DNA of 64,000 nucleotides from Lactiplantibacillus songbeiensis (GCF_005405125.1 NZ_BJDL01000011.1:1-64000); one strand, 5' to 3'. Shown: positions 25,791 through 37,324, counted from the first letter of the stretch. The notes: generated by a model from the letters alone, not told the origin. Translations and numbers: made by a program.

Positions 25791-28433
25791 CTACTTTTCA
25801 GCTAACCAAGTATGCGCTGCTTTTAATGCGGCTGGCAACCCAGCGGGCTTCTTCCCACCAGCTTGAGCTAAGGTTGGCCGACCGCCACCGCCGCCACCAA
25901 CTTGAGGGGCAATCGCTTTGATCAAGTCACCAGCTTTAATGCCGGCCTTAACTTTATCATCACTAACCGCAACTAATAAGTTAACCTTATCGCCGACGAC
26001 AGCGCCAAGCACTAGCACATCTGAATATTGCTTGGTCTTCCAAGTGTCGGCCAATTGCCGCAATTGATCCATGCCCGAAACTTGAACGGCGGCGGCAATT
26101 AAGGTCGTCCCATTAATATCAGCCACATTTTCGAAAACGGCGCCCGCTTGTTGACTCGCTAACTTGCTTTCTAAGCTGGCCGCTTTTTGTTGGGCCGCTT
26201 TCAAGTCTGCTTGGAGTTGGCTAACCCGAGCAGTAGTTTCAGCTAATTTTGGTGCTTTAACTTGCGCCGCAATCGTCTTTAACCAGTTTTCTTCATGTGA
26301 TAATAATTCGAAGGCTTCCTTAGAGGTAACGGCTTCAATCCGCCGAACACCCGCGCCGACCCCGGCTTCAGAAACAATCTTAAAGAGCCCGAGTTCGCTA
26401 CTGTTCTTAACGTGGGTCCCGCCATCGAATTCGATTGAGTAATCGCCAATCGAAACGACCCGGACAATCTTCCCGTATTTCTGCGTGAAGACCGCAATCG
26501 CGCCCATCTTATGACCGGTTTCTTGGTCAGTTTGGATGGCACTAACTGGCAAAGCTGCCCAGATCTTATCATTCACAATCTGTTCAACTTTCGCCAATTC
26601 GTCATCGGTCACTTGACCAAAGTGCGTAAAGTCAAACCGCAAGTAGTCAGGTTCAACTAATGAGCCGGCTTGTTGCGTATGGGGTCCTAACACATCGCGT
26701 AAGGCTTGATCCAACAAGTGGGTTGCTGTATGGTTCTTTTCAACCTTCGCATGAAAGGCTAAGTCAACGTTTAAGGTGTAAGTAGCGTCTTTATGCATTG
26801 GCTTTAAGACTTCAACCGTATGCAAATGCTGCTTATTTGGCGCATTTTGCACGTCAGTCACTTTAGCGACCGTTTGACCATCGGCATCCAAAATGACACC
26901 ACGGTCAGCCACTTGACCACCCATTTCGGCATAGAATGGGGTCTTGCTGAAGATCATTTCAGCCGTTCCGCTCGTCACATCATCAACCAACTTTTCATCA
27001 ACGATAATATCGTTTAAAACGCCTTGCACGTCGGTCAATTCATCGTAGCCCACGTAGTCACTCGGCGTTTTTAAGTTGATTAACAAGCTTCGTTGTACGC
27101 CCATTGATTTGGCATTACTCCGAGCATTCCGGGCCCGGTCACGTTGGGCTTTCATCTCAACTTCAAAGCCAGGTTCATCGACCTTTAAGCCTTCATCACC
27201 CGCATATTCCTTCGTTAATTCGAATGGGAAGCCGTACGTATCATACAACTTGAACGCATCCACACCTGGCAACGTATCTTGACCAGCTTGCTTCGTATCC
27301 GCAATCAATTGGTTCAATAAGCTTAGGCCATCATTCAAGGTTTCGTTGAAACGACTTTCCTCAGAACTGACAATTTTGGCCACGTAATCGGCATTCTTCA
27401 AGACATCCGGATAATGGGACTTCATGATTTCCCCAACGATTGGCACTAATTGGTCTAAGAAAGCATCCTTTAAGCCCAACTTTTGCCCATGTAAAATAGC
27501 CCGCCGAATCAAGCGCCGAATCACATAGCCACGGCCTTCGTTTGACGGTAAAGCGCCATCACTAATGGCAAAAGTAATCGTCCGGGCATGATCAGCAATA
27601 ACTTTAAAGGACACATCGTCTTGCGCGTTGTCGCCATAATGCTTACCAGCACTTAATTCCTCTGTCTTATGGATAATTGGTAAGAATAGGTCGGTTTCAA
27701 AGTTAGTTGGCGCATTTTGGAAAATCGAAACGACCCGTTCGAGGCCCATCCCCGTATCAATGTTTTTCCGCGGTAGCGGTTCGTAAGTGCCTTCCGGCGT
27801 ATGGTTGAATTGTGAGAACACAATGTTCCAAACTTCCAAATAACGTTCATTTTCCCCGCCAGGATAATTCTCAGGATCGTCGTCAGCCAAGTTATTGAAG
27901 CTTTCACCACGATCGTAGAAGATTTCGGAATCTGGCCCAGAAGGCCCTTGACCGATATCCCAGAAGTTATCTTCAACCTTAATAATATGATCCGGTTTAA
28001 CCCCAGTGGCTTCCCATTCTTTGATAGCATCGGTATCTTTAGGGTAGACCGTCATATAGAGCTTTTCAGGATCCCAGCCAAACCATTTTGGTGAGGTCAA
28101 TAGTTCCCAAGCCCAAGCAATGGCTTCTTTCTTGAAGTAATCGCCCACTGAGAAGTTCCCGAGCATTTCAAATAACGTATGATGCCGAGCAGTCCGCCCA
28201 ACATTTTCAATATCGTTGGTCCGAATACTCTTTTGCGAGCTGGTCATTCGTGGATTATCAGGCACAACGGAGCCATCAAAATACTTCTTCATCGTGGCAA
28301 CCCCAGAGTTGATCCACAATAACGTTGGATCATCGACTGGAACTAATGACGCACTGGGCACGATGGTATGGCCTTTTTCGTGGAAAAAGTCCAAGTACAT
28401 CTGCCGAATTTCACTACTGCTTAATTTTTTCAT
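25791..28433 (-). CDS. alaS: Alanine--tRNA ligase
   Basis: This 880-residue enzyme charges tRNA-Ala. The class II catalytic domain is N-terminal (starts SSEIRQMYLDFFHEKGH). The editing domain carries the zinc-binding HTATHLL motif near residues 566-572. The C-terminal oligomerisation/DHHA1 region ends with a glycine run (QVGGGGGGRP) and a short tail. Length is normal. Expression is under a T-box leader (28472-28688) preceded by a consensus promoter. The neighbouring order cshB-alaS-ireB-ruvX is typical of lactobacilli. Confidence 0.98.
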   Translation of the reverse strand: MKKLSSSEIRQMYLDFFHEKGHTIVPSASLVPVDDPTLLWINSGVATMKKYFDGSVVPDNPRMTSSQKSIRTNDIENVGRTARHHTLFEMLGNFSVGDYFKKEAIAWAWELLTSPKWFGWDPEKLYMTVYPKDTDAIKEWEATGVKPDHIIKVEDNFWDIGQGPSGPDSEIFYDRGESFNNLADDDPENYPGGENERYLEVWNIVFSQFNHTPEGTYEPLPRKNIDTGMGLERVVSIFQNAPTNFETDLFLPIIHKTEELSAGKHYGDNAQDDVSFKVIADHARTITFAISDGALPSNEGRGYVIRRLIRRAILHGQKLGLKDAFLDQLVPIVGEIMKSHYPDVLKNADYVAKIVSSEESRFNETLNDGLSLLNQLIADTKQAGQDTLPGVDAFKLYDTYGFPFELTKEYAGDEGLKVDEPGFEVEMKAQRDRARNARSNAKSMGVQRSLLINLKTPSDYVGYDELTDVQGVLNDIIVDEKLVDDVTSGTAEMIFSKTPFYAEMGGQVADRGVILDADGQTVAKVTDVQNAPNKQHLHTVEVLKPMHKDATYTLNVDLAFHAKVEKNHTATHLLDQALRDVLGPHTQQAGSLVEPDYLRFDFTHFGQVTDDELAKVEQIVNDKIWAALPVSAIQTDQETGHKMGAIAVFTQKYGKIVRVVSIGDYSIEFDGGTHVKNSSELGLFKIVSEAGVGAGVRRIEAVTSKEAFELLSHEENWLKTIAAQVKAPKLAETTARVSQLQADLKAAQQKAASLESKLASQQAGAVFENVADINGTTLIAAAVQVSGMDQLRQLADTWKTKQYSDVLVLGAVVGDKVNLLVAVSDDKVKAGIKAGDLIKAIAPQVGGGGGGRPTLAQAGGKKPAGLPAALKAAHTWLAEK

Positions 28434-28471
28434 GTAACCTATGGCACCCTTTCTAAACTGTCGTTTTAAGG

Positions 28472-28688
28472 CAAAAAAACACCGTTGCTAGTAAAGACGC
28501 TGTTAACGCGGTACCACTTTACTTGCAACGATGTGTTCGTTTACCTCTTAAGCTCATTAACGCTGAGACACGGACTGGTTAGCCAGTCATTGAATCATTC
28601 GGTAGCATTTTATCGACACCGCACTTTTCACAGCGACCAAAGTGTTTCTGAACTGATATGCCGATAAAATATATCCTTACTCTGCAAA
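28472..28688 (-). promoter_or_regulatory. T-box leader of alaS (alanine)
   Basis: The minus strand shows the T-box consensus AAGTGGTACCGCG (28507-28519), a GAGTAAGG stem I element near the 5' end and a terminator CGTTGC-AGTAAAG/CTTTACT-GCAACG (28517-28530/28483-28496) followed by GTTTTTTT. In the specifier loop the sequence ATGCTACCGAA suits GCU (Ala) as the specifier codon. Uncharged tRNA-Ala is expected to stabilise the antiterminator and permit alaS transcription. Confidence 0.93.
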
Positions 28689-28716
28689 GTATAGAAAAAT
28701 TAAGGGACATTGTCAA
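28688..28716 (-). promoter_or_regulatory. Promoter of alaS
   Basis: Minus strand TTGACA (28711-28716), 17-bp spacer, TATACT (28688-28693). The transcript start falls at the beginning of the T-box leader. Confidence 0.85.
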
Positions 28717-28734
28717 CCGCTAACGCGCGTTAAC

Positions 28735-30078
28735 TTAACCTTTCCGGTCTTTACGCGCTTTACGAGCTGAAGCCCGTTGCTCAATCCGCCGATCCATCCG
28801 GGCCTTATCAGAAATCTTAGTCCGAATCCGGCGTTTGTAACCTGGTTTGACTTTCTTCTTGGCATTCTTCACGTAACTAATCAAACTTGGATCGAGCTTG
28901 TCTTGATGTTGTTTCCGTTTGTCACGCCGGTTCCGGTCATAACTATCCACGATTTCGCCATCGCGAATGGCTTTGGGCTTGAACTTAATCCCTAAGGCTT
29001 CAACGGCACTGACCTTGTCTTCTTCACCAGGGCTATAAAGCGTGATCGCCGTCCCCGGCATCCCGTTACGGCCAGTCCGACCAACCCGATGAATAAAGAA
29101 TTCCAAATCAGTTGGAATATCATCATTAATGACGTGTGAAACCCCTTCAATATCAATCCCACGTGAGGCTAAATCAGTCGCCACCACAAATTGATACTTC
29201 AAGTTTTGGACATCACGCATGACCCGTTTGCGTTCCCGTGGTTTGATATCACCATGGATCATCGCCACCGTTAAGCCTTGCCCCTTCAAGTAATGGGCGA
29301 TTTGTTGGACCCGTTCCTTGGTATTGGCAAAGATCAAGACCAAATAAGGTTCCCCAATCGTCAATAAACGATAAATGATACTGTTCTTATCATGACTCTT
29401 GGTCGAAATCAACCAGTTATCAATGGTTGGACTAATCACCGATTCCACTGGAATTTCTTCCATCACTGGATTATTCATATACTTCTTCAAAAATGGCGTC
29501 AATTTTTGTGGCATTGTTGCTGAGAAGACTAACATTTGTAAGTCCGCTGGCATCCGCCCGGCAATCTGGTCAACGACATTTAAGAAGCCTAAGTCTAACG
29601 TCATATCAGCTTCATCGACAACTAATTGGGTAGCCGTATGAATATTCAACGCTTGGGCGCGAATCAAGTCTAAAATCCGCCCTGGGGTCCCAATAACCAA
29701 TTGCGGCTGGTGCCGATTTAACTTCGTGACTTGTTCTTGCTTATCCGTCCCACCAACGTATAACCCAATATGAATCGCTTTAGGGCTATGTTGGACTAAT
29801 TGCTTCGCCGCGGCTTGAATCTGGTAGGCTAATTCACGGCTTGGCGTGGTGATCACAGCTTGTACGCGACGTTCATCTGCATTCAATTGGTTAATCATCG
29901 GTAATAGGAACGTATGCGTCTTCCCACTCCCAGTGGCAGATTGACCAATGACACTCCGGCCAGCCGCAATTACTGGAATTAATTTTTCTTGCACAGTTGT
30001 TGGCTTGCGGAAGTTAATCTCTTGCAACGCCTGCATAATAAATGGTTGTAACTTAAAATCATTAAAACTTGCGGTCAT
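28735..30078 (-). CDS. cshB: DEAD-box RNA helicase, CshB-like
   Basis: This 447-residue helicase has the Q motif (PTTVQEKLIPVI), motif I (SATGSGKT), motif II (DEAD), SAT (VFSATMP) and motif VI (HRVGRTGRNG). The C-terminal tail (about 75 residues) is Lys/Arg-rich, ending RRIEQRASARKARKDRKG, as in B. subtilis CshB/YqfR. It probably remodels RNA in ribosome assembly or cold adaptation. The stop of the nrnA-like gene upstream is 2 bp away, so the two are co-transcribed. The alaS promoter lies right after its end. Confidence 0.9.
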   Translation of the reverse strand: MTASFNDFKLQPFIMQALQEINFRKPTTVQEKLIPVIAAGRSVIGQSATGSGKTHTFLLPMINQLNADERRVQAVITTPSRELAYQIQAAAKQLVQHSPKAIHIGLYVGGTDKQEQVTKLNRHQPQLVIGTPGRILDLIRAQALNIHTATQLVVDEADMTLDLGFLNVVDQIAGRMPADLQMLVFSATMPQKLTPFLKKYMNNPVMEEIPVESVISPTIDNWLISTKSHDKNSIIYRLLTIGEPYLVLIFANTKERVQQIAHYLKGQGLTVAMIHGDIKPRERKRVMRDVQNLKYQFVVATDLASRGIDIEGVSHVINDDIPTDLEFFIHRVGRTGRNGMPGTAITLYSPGEEDKVSAVEALGIKFKPKAIRDGEIVDSYDRNRRDKRKQHQDKLDPSLISYVKNAKKKVKPGYKRRIRTKISDKARMDRRIEQRASARKARKDRKG

Positions 30079-30080
30079 TA

Positions 30081-31037
30081 TTAAACCTCTTTCTCGTAAT
30101 CCCGGGCAACTTGGTCGAGTTCACGTACGACCGTTTCAATTTCGGCCTGGTCTTTAGCTTTGGCCCCACTTGCCATGGGATGGCCGCCACCGCCATGCAA
30201 CTTGGCAACGCCGTTGATCGATGGGCCTTTTGAACGTAGCCGAATCCGGAAGTCGCCTTCCTTTTGTTGAACAAAGATGGCCCATGACTTGACCGTATCA
30301 ATGCGGCCAGGTAATGGCACAACGCCAGCCGTGCTGGCATCCCCAATTTCAAACGAGTCCATGATGTCGTTGGTCAAGATAACATACGCGGCCCCTGAGT
30401 CTAATTGGGTCAAATGTTCATAGACATAGGCCGACAATCGGGCAACCGGCAAGGTAATCGTATCTTCAATCCGGTTAACGGCCGTGGCATCGGCGCCAGC
30501 TTCCATTAAAGCTGCCGCAGCCCGCAACGTACTTGGCTTAGTCGCATCATATAAGAAACGACCGGTATCCCCAACAATCCCGGCATACAGCAACTTCGCC
30601 GCATCGGCCGTTAAGGTCAATTCTGACTTGAAAGCCGCATAGAATTGATAGATCAATTCACTGGTACTAGATGCATCGACATCGACCCATTGGGGATCAC
30701 CGAAGGCATCGTCATTAGGATGATGGTCAATTTTGACCAATGCATTCCCAGCTTGATAGAATTCCCCATCAATCCGTGGTTGATTAGCGGTATCTAACAC
30801 CATGACTAAAGCATCTTGATAATCGGCTTCCGTTACGGTATCCATCTGGCCTAACCAGTCAAAGCCATGGTATTGTTTTCCAGGTGCTAAGACCTTTTTA
30901 TCTGGAAAGCTCGCTTTAATAATTTCGGCCAACCCTAATTGACTCCCAATCGCATCGGGATCAGGGCGTTGATGGCGTTGAATGATAATCGTTTTTGCTT
31001 GTTTGATTAAATTTAAAATTTCTGTTTGGACGGTCAT
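30081..31037 (-). CDS. DHH-family phosphoesterase, NrnA-like
   Basis: This 318-residue protein has the DHH motifs RHQRPDPDAIGSQLG, VLDTANQPRI, KIDHHPNDDAFG (catalytic DHH) and the DHHA1 domain ending GGGGHPMASGAKA. The family (NrnA/pAp phosphatase) degrades short RNA oligonucleotides and dephosphorylates 3'-phosphoadenosine 5'-phosphate. Size and lack of extra domains fit NrnA rather than the membrane-bound GdpP. It is directly followed by cshB (2 bp gap), which suggests a shared role in RNA metabolism. Confidence 0.9.
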   Translation of the reverse strand: MTVQTEILNLIKQAKTIIIQRHQRPDPDAIGSQLGLAEIIKASFPDKKVLAPGKQYHGFDWLGQMDTVTEADYQDALVMVLDTANQPRIDGEFYQAGNALVKIDHHPNDDAFGDPQWVDVDASSTSELIYQFYAAFKSELTLTADAAKLLYAGIVGDTGRFLYDATKPSTLRAAAALMEAGADATAVNRIEDTITLPVARLSAYVYEHLTQLDSGAAYVILTNDIMDSFEIGDASTAGVVPLPGRIDTVKSWAIFVQQKEGDFRIRLRSKGPSINGVAKLHGGGGHPMASGAKAKDQAEIETVVRELDQVARDYEKEV

Positions 31038-31129
31038 AATAGTCCTTCCTGTTTGTTCAAGATTTGCTGATGGCTTAAAACTGCCATAGTACCCTAGTAT
31101 ACCGAAGTTTTAGCTGAACGCCAAATGAA

Positions 31130-32263
31130 TTAGTTATCGTGCGGATATAAGGGTAACGTTAAGTTTTCAAAAGCTAACGGCGCTAAGCCCGTCAAAGTAA
31201 TCCCTAATAACCGAATCCCGGTGTCAAAATGACTGTCGACAACTTCATCGAAAATTTCTTCAGCATATTGATCCAAAATAACCGGATCATTTGGCAAAAA
31301 CTCACTAAAAGTCCGGCGTTTGGTAATCGTCACAAAGTCCCCATAGCGTAATTTTAAGACTAATGTTTTGCCATGCCGTTGATGATCTTGCATCGTCGTA
31401 CTGACTAAGTTGGCAATCGTTTTTAAATGCGTATTAACTTCCGTTTGAGTTTGCAGAAATGGCCCAAACGTCCGCTCCTTACCAATTGACTTCCGTTCTC
31501 GCAAATACTCGACTGGCCGATCGTCACTTCCCCGCACACGGCGGTACAAGATATAGCCCAGCTTACCAAAATGTTGAATCAAATCCATTTCAGTCCGCTG
31601 ATAAAGCTCCGCCCCTGTCAAGATCCCTAAATCATGCATCTTAGGGACGGTCTTCTTCCCAACACCGCGAAACTTTTCAATCGGTTCGCGTAATAAAAAG
31701 GCTTCTGCGTCTTGTGGCAACACAATCGTCACTCCAGCTGGCTTACGGTAATCGGACGCCAACTTAGCGATAAACTTGTTATAGGAGATTCCCGTCGAAC
31801 ACGTCAGGTGGGTCTTATGCCAAATCTCTCGCTGCAACTGGTGCGCCAATTGCACCGCACTACGAATGTGCGGCTTGTTTTCGGTCACGTCCAAATAAGC
31901 TTCATCAAAAGCAATCGGTTCGATCTTATCGGTATACTCATGGAAAATTTCATGAATTTGGGCTGAAACTTGCTTATATAACGGAAAGTCGGGCGTCTTA
32001 AAAACTGCTTTGGGGCAGAGTTCTAAGGCTTTTTGCGCTGGCATCGCGGAATGGACCCCATACTTGCGGGCCACGTAGTTCGCCGTTGTAACGACGCCCC
32101 GCCCACCCGTTTGACGCGGATCATGTGCAATCACCAGTGGCTGGGTCTTATAAGCTTCGTGCTCGCGTTCTTCAATCGAGGCATAAAAGGCATCCATATC
32201 CACATGAATAATTTTTCGACTAGTATCAATTTGAATCGGCGCCTCAATAATCGATTGAGCCAT
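31130..32263 (-). CDS. dinB: DNA polymerase IV (translesion)
   Basis: This 377-residue Y-family polymerase has [15 protein letters not shown] near the start (catalytic Asp), SxxxDExYLD as FDEAYLDVT, and little-finger motifs (SIGKERTFG). It copies past damaged bases without proofreading. A LexA box (32309-32320) lies between the -35 and -10 elements, so it is a damage-inducible gene. It stands alone, with its own promoter and a repeat-bearing gap upstream. Confidence 0.95.
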   Translation of the reverse strand: MAQSIIEAPIQIDTSRKIIHVDMDAFYASIEEREHEAYKTQPLVIAHDPRQTGGRGVVTTANYVARKYGVHSAMPAQKALELCPKAVFKTPDFPLYKQVSAQIHEIFHEYTDKIEPIAFDEAYLDVTENKPHIRSAVQLAHQLQREIWHKTHLTCSTGISYNKFIAKLASDYRKPAGVTIVLPQDAEAFLLREPIEKFRGVGKKTVPKMHDLGILTGAELYQRTEMDLIQHFGKLGYILYRRVRGSDDRPVEYLRERKSIGKERTFGPFLQTQTEVNTHLKTIANLVSTTMQDHQRHGKTLVLKLRYGDFVTITKRRTFSEFLPNDPVILDQYAEEIFDEVVDSHFDTGIRLLGITLTGLAPLAFENLTLPLYPHDN

Positions 32264-32300
32264 CGCACAGCACTCCCTTCATTCGTTTCGTTAGCTTTAA

Positions 32301-32329
32301 TTATAACTGAACATACGTTCATTAGGCAA
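32301..32329 (-). promoter_or_regulatory. dinB promoter with LexA (SOS) box
   Basis: The 12-bp palindrome GAACATACGTTC (32309-32320) matches the Gram-positive LexA/DinR consensus. It sits in the spacer between TTGCCT (32324-32329 on the minus strand) and TATAAT, 46 bp upstream of dinB. Confidence 0.85.
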
Positions 32330-32640
32330 CTTTAACGCCGTTGATAGCCGCTTTGGTTGGCCTGGAGTGATGCTGGAACGTGGTGGCCACGTTTGTGAGC
32401 CAAAGAGTGGTCTCATAAGCCGGGCTTTGACTAACCCGGAAACCCACCGGCTAAGTCAAACGACACCCCTGAGCCAATACTGGCCCGCCCGGCGTTAACT
32501 GACCGTAAACTCACCAATTTAATCAACCAACTCAACTAAAAACGACCCACTCATCAGCGCAATTAACTTTCCAATCCTAGTGCTTGGGTTCATGAGTACT
32601 AGCTAACACGCTGCAGTCCTTCCTTTAATGACCACTTAAG
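32330..32640. other. Intergenic region with dispersed repeat copy 1
   Basis: No gene is seen between dinB and the yajC terminator. It holds repeat copy 1 (32372-32428), flanked by AGCCGG...CCGGCT and CCGGG...CCCGG inverted pieces (32418-32452) that could fold into a nested hairpin. Confidence 0.6.
32372..32428 (+). repeat. 57-bp dispersed intergenic repeat, copy 1
   Basis: The sequence starts GCTGGAACGTGGTGGC and ends AAGCCGGGCTTT. It matches 37935-37991 at 47 of 57 positions, by hand alignment without gaps. Similarity continues some 20 bp to the left (GTTGGCC...). Both copies are intergenic and in the same orientation. The end can form the hairpin AAGCC-G-GGCTT. It may be a structured RNA or a short repeat family; I do not know a name for it. 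Confidence 0.75.
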
Positions 32641-32642
32641 CC

Positions 32643-32681
32643 TAAAAAAATAAGCCCAAGTCCAAAATTGGACTCAAGCTT
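32643..32681 (-). terminator. yajC terminator
   Basis: A 12-bp stem (32652-32663/32670-32681, with G-U pairs in minus-strand RNA) is followed by ATTTTTTT. It lies 13 bp past the yajC stop. Confidence 0.9.
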
Positions 32682-32693
32682 ATGATTAAGGCA

Positions 32694-33125
32694 TTATTTT
32701 GCTTCAGAATCAGCACTATCAGCTTCACTAGTGACTTCTGCATCAGCACTCGTGGCACTTTCAGCGTCAGTACTAGTCGCGGCAGCAGATTCAGCTGCCG
32801 CCCCACTAGCAGGTGCGACCGTTTGGCCAGCATCAGCAGGGGTCACTTTAGCTAAAGCAGTCATATCGAAGACCAAGAAAATACCGTCACAATCTAAAGT
32901 AACTGTCTTTTCAGCTTCGTTGACTTCATCAACGACACCATGTAAACGGCCAATCGTAGTGACTTTGTCGCCGCGTTTAACTTTACTTAACATGTTTTGG
33001 TGTTGTTGTTGTTGTTTCCGTTGTGGCCGGATCATGAAGAAGTATAAGAATGCAAACATCACAACGATGAATACAATCGACATGGTTTGACCGCCAAAAA
33101 CGCCGGCCCCTAATAAAATGTTCAT
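32694..33125 (-). CDS. yajC: Preprotein translocase subunit YajC
   Basis: This 143-residue protein has one N-terminal membrane helix (IVFIVVMFAFLYFFMI) and the RPQRKQQQQHQNML motif, then the YajC core (KRGDKVTTIGRLHGVVDEV). YajC associates with SecDF. The C-terminal ~50 residues are a low-complexity Ala/Ser/Asp/Glu tail not found in most YajC proteins. It follows tgt, the usual bacterial order queA-tgt-yajC. Confidence 0.94.
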   Translation of the reverse strand: MNILLGAGVFGGQTMSIVFIVVMFAFLYFFMIRPQRKQQQQHQNMLSKVKRGDKVTTIGRLHGVVDEVNEAEKTVTLDCDGIFLVFDMTALAKVTPADAGQTVAPASGAAAESAAATSTDAESATSADAEVTSEADSADSEAK

Positions 33126-33197
33126 TTAAGAATCGCTCCTAATCTATGTTTGACTATCTTTAACTTTAACAAATTACACTAAAAATTACTAGCATTG

Positions 33198-34400
<1,203 letters not shown>

Positions 34401-34435
34401 CTAGCGTTGACCATAGGCTAGCCCACGGGTTGGAT

Positions 34436-34469
34436 AATAAAAGAAGACCAGCACTAAGTCTGATCTTCT
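34436..34469 (-). terminator. Terminator between queA and tgt
   Basis: AGAAGACCAG (34442-34451) pairs with CTGATCTTCT (34460-34469), with a G-U pair in minus-strand RNA, and is followed by TTTATTAT. Termination may be partial. Confidence 0.7.
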
Positions 34470-34484
34470 CCCGCACTTGTCTAA

Positions 34485-35519
34485 TTAATGAATAAACATC
34501 GCATCGCCAAAACTAAAGAAGCGATACTTTTCGTCAATGGCATGTTGATAGGCCTTTAAAATCATATCACGGCCAGTAAAGGCGGCCACTAACATGACTA
34601 AAGTTGATTTTGGCAAATGGAAGTTGGTAATAAATGCGTCCACGACTTTCCATTGATAGCCCGGTTTAATAAAGATGTCGGTCCAGCCAGAATCCGGCTT
34701 GATCTCACCATTAAACTTCGAACCGATCGTTTCAAGTGTCCGAATCGAAGTCGTCCCGGTCGCGATAATCCGACCACCGTTAGCGCGAACGTCATTAAGC
34801 GTCTTCGCAGCATCTGCATCTAATCGATAAAATTCACTGTGCATTTTGTGGTCTTCAATGTTATCTTCTTCCACTGGTCGAAAGGTTCCTAAGCCAACGT
34901 GTAAGGTCAAGTAGACTAACTTAACGCCCTTGTCTTGAACTTTCTGCAGTAAGTCCTTCGTCCAGTGTAAACCGGCAGTTGGTGCGGCCGCTGAGCCATT
35001 TTCCTTCGCGTACACCGTTTGATAACGGTCGGGATCATCCAACTTGGCTTTGATGTAAGGGGGCAATGGTGTTTCGCCCAAGCTTTCCAGAATTTCCATG
35101 AAGATGCCATCATAATGAAATTCAATCAAGCGAATGCCATCTTCTTTTTCAGCTGTCACCGTGGCCGTCAACTTGCCATCACCAAATGAAATGACTGTGC
35201 CGACATGGGCGCGCTTGGCTGGCTTCATTAACGTTTCCCATTCGTCGCCTTCGGTATTATGCAGTAATAAAACTTCAGCATGGCCGCCAGTTTCGGGTTT
35301 AACCCCGTATAACCGAGCCGGCATCACCCGCGAGTTATTCATGACAACCGCATCGCCGGGATTCAATTGATCGATAATATCGTAAAAGTGCTTATCTTGC
35401 ATCTCACCGGTGTGACGGTCTAGTTCTAATAACCGCGACGTATCCCGTTCCTTAATTGGGGTTTGGGCAATTAATTCATGGGGCAAATCATAGTCAAAAT
35501 CTTCAAGTGTTAAACTCAT
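34485..35519 (-). CDS. queA: S-adenosylmethionine:tRNA ribosyltransferase-isomerase
   Basis: This 344-residue enzyme transfers and isomerises the ribosyl part of SAM onto preQ1-tRNA, giving epoxyqueuosine. Typical blocks are [39 protein letters not shown] and TTSIRTLE. Length is normal. It is 21 bp downstream of ruvB and probably in the ruvA-ruvB-queA unit. With tgt it forms the queuosine branch of tRNA modification. Confidence 0.97.
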   Translation of the reverse strand: MSLTLEDFDYDLPHELIAQTPIKERDTSRLLELDRHTGEMQDKHFYDIIDQLNPGDAVVMNNSRVMPARLYGVKPETGGHAEVLLLHNTEGDEWETLMKPAKRAHVGTVISFGDGKLTATVTAEKEDGIRLIEFHYDGIFMEILESLGETPLPPYIKAKLDDPDRYQTVYAKENGSAAAPTAGLHWTKDLLQKVQDKGVKLVYLTLHVGLGTFRPVEEDNIEDHKMHSEFYRLDADAAKTLNDVRANGGRIIATGTTSIRTLETIGSKFNGEIKPDSGWTDIFIKPGYQWKVVDAFITNFHLPKSTLVMLVAAFTGRDMILKAYQHAIDEKYRFFSFGDAMFIH

Positions 35520-35540
35520 TCCTGTGACCTCTAATCTAGT

Positions 35541-36551
35541 TTATTTCTGATCTGGGTAAGGTACGCCCAGATGTTGATACCCTTTCATCGTGACGACTCG
35601 ACCGCGTTGTGTCCGCTTTAAGTAGCCGATTTGTAACAAATACGGTTCAACGACTTCGGCAATCGTATCGGTTTCTTCCCCGATATTGGCCGCAATCGTG
35701 GCTAAGCCCACCGGACCACCATCGTAATAATCCAGCATAGTTCGTAAAAGCTTGTTATCCGTTTCATCCAAACCAGCCTCATCCACCCGTAAGTAAGTCA
35801 ACGAGCGACTAACAATCGCTTCATCAATCGCATTTTGATCCGCGACTTCGGCAAAATCTCGAATTCGTTTAAACAAGCGGTTTGCAATCCGTGGCGTGCC
35901 ACGTGACCGCCGCGCAATTTCATGCGCCCCGGATGGCTTGATCGACGTTTGGAAAATATCAGCAGTGCGCTTAACGATAGCTTCCAAATCATCAACTTCG
36001 TAATAAGCCATGTGTTCAACAATGCCGAACCGATCCCGTAACGGCGCCGACAGCATCCCAGCACGCGTGGTAGCCCCAATTAAGGTAAACGGCGGCAACG
36101 GAAAATGCACCGGATGGGCAGTCGGTCCTTGACCAACCACAATATCGACATAGAAATCTTCCATTGCGGAATACAGCATTTCTTCAACAATTTTAGGCAG
36201 TCGATGAATCTCATCAATAAATAAGATATCACCTGGCTGCAATTCATTCAAGAGTGCCACCAAATCGCCGGGCTTTTCAATGGCCGGACCACTAGTTGTA
36301 CGAATCTGAACCTGCATCTCATTAGCAATCACCATCGCTAACGTTGTCTTCCCTAAACCTGGCGGCCCATATAGTAAGACGTGATCGAGGGATTCTTCAC
36401 GTTTACGGGCTGCCTCAATATAGACCCCTAATTCATGTTTAACCCGATCCTGACCGATATACTGTGCAAGCAGTTGCGGACGTAGCGACTGTTCAAGTGA
36501 CGCTTCCGCATCATCGGTCTTGTCACCGGATAATATGTTGTCATCGGCCAA
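35541..36551 (-). CDS. ruvB: Holliday junction helicase RuvB
   Basis: This 336-residue AAA+ motor protein drives branch migration with RuvA. Walker A is GPPGLGKTT, Walker B is [10 protein letters not shown], and sensor and arginine-finger regions are [18 protein letters not shown]. The winged-helix DNA-binding domain ends with RTQRGRVVT. It follows ruvA with 11 bp between them. Confidence 0.97.
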   Translation of the reverse strand: MADDNILSGDKTDDAEASLEQSLRPQLLAQYIGQDRVKHELGVYIEAARKREESLDHVLLYGPPGLGKTTLAMVIANEMQVQIRTTSGPAIEKPGDLVALLNELQPGDILFIDEIHRLPKIVEEMLYSAMEDFYVDIVVGQGPTAHPVHFPLPPFTLIGATTRAGMLSAPLRDRFGIVEHMAYYEVDDLEAIVKRTADIFQTSIKPSGAHEIARRSRGTPRIANRLFKRIRDFAEVADQNAIDEAIVSRSLTYLRVDEAGLDETDNKLLRTMLDYYDGGPVGLATIAANIGEETDTIAEVVEPYLLQIGYLKRTQRGRVVTMKGYQHLGVPYPDQK

Positions 36552-36562
36552 TTAAATCCCTC

Positions 36563-37171
36563 CTACTTCGTTAATAATCGTAAGCCTTCACTTAATAATT
36601 GATTCGTATCCGCGGCATTGGCGGTCGCAAAGGTCGTTAACTTCGACGTGATCCGCTTCACATCACGGGCAGAATACCCTAGCGCTTCTAACGCTGCTAG
36701 TGCATCAGCTAAGGCGCCATCAGCGACTGGTGCCTCAACACTCAATGCCGTCTGACCAGTCACGTCAACATTTAAATCTTTTAATTTATCTTTCAAGTCT
36801 AACACGATTTGTTGCGCGGTCTTCTTACCGACCCCTGGAAAACTCGTCAAATACGTGGCATTGCCTTGATTAATGGCTTGAATCAAACCCGAATGATCAT
36901 TATTGGCTAAAATTGCCAAGGCTGACTTCGGCCCGATTCCCGAGACATTTAATAATTTTTCGAATAAGGCTTTTTCATCGGCATCATAAAACCCAAATAA
37001 TGACATTCCGTTATCGCTAACCGCCTGATGAATAAACATTTTAACGGCGGTTGCGCCGACTTCATACCGATAGGGGTTGGCGGTTAAGACCTTATAGCCA
37101 ATCCCGGCCACTTCAATCACGACGAATGCCGGCGTTACATCCGTAATCTGGCCTAATAAATATTCATACAC
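36563..37171 (-). CDS. ruvA: Holliday junction helicase RuvA
   Basis: This junction-binding subunit of about 202 residues has the OB domain (YEYLLGQITDV...VVIEVAGIGYKV), tandem helix-hairpin-helix motifs (LLNVSGIGPKSALAIL and LTSFPGVGKKTAQQIV) and the C-terminal RuvB-binding domain. I place the start at GTG 37171, which gives the standard YEYL start and 9-bp spacing to AAAGGAG; the ATG at 37177 is too close to that site. A degenerate LexA-like element lies 20 bp upstream. Confidence 0.95.
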   Translation of the reverse strand: MYEYLLGQITDVTPAFVVIEVAGIGYKVLTANPYRYEVGATAVKMFIHQAVSDNGMSLFGFYDADEKALFEKLLNVSGIGPKSALAILANNDHSGLIQAINQGNATYLTSFPGVGKKTAQQIVLDLKDKLKDLNVDVTGQTALSVEAPVADGALADALAALEALGYSARDVKRITSKLTTFATANAADTNQLLSEGLRLLTK

Positions 37172-37190
37172 AGTCATAAACTCCTTTAAT

Positions 37191-37204
37191 AAAACGTATG
37201 TTTG
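37191..37204 (-). promoter_or_regulatory. Degenerate LexA-like box upstream of ruvA
   Basis: Minus strand CAAACATACGTTTT resembles CGAACATACGTTCG but lacks the conserved G and C of each half. It may be a weak or relic SOS site. Confidence 0.35.
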
Positions 37205-37294
37205 CTCGCTAAATTGTACCATAAAACCCGGGTCACTTAATAGATTAGGGTCACGAAATCCCTTTGATTTTTAATAAAAAACAATCGTTACAGC

Positions 37295-37324
37295 TTGCTG
37301 ATTCAGTCACCGACATGCTATGCT
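37295..37324 (+). promoter_or_regulatory. Putative promoter of the plus-strand gene at 37349
   Basis: TTGCTG (37295-37300), 18-bp spacer and TATGCT (37319-37324), 25 bp before the ATG. Confidence 0.5.

Noticed and set aside
28720-28735. GTTAACGCGCGTTAAC palindrome near the cshB stop as a terminator
   Set aside because: It has no loop and no T-tract, and is adjacent to the alaS promoter; a regulatory role is possible but unsupported.
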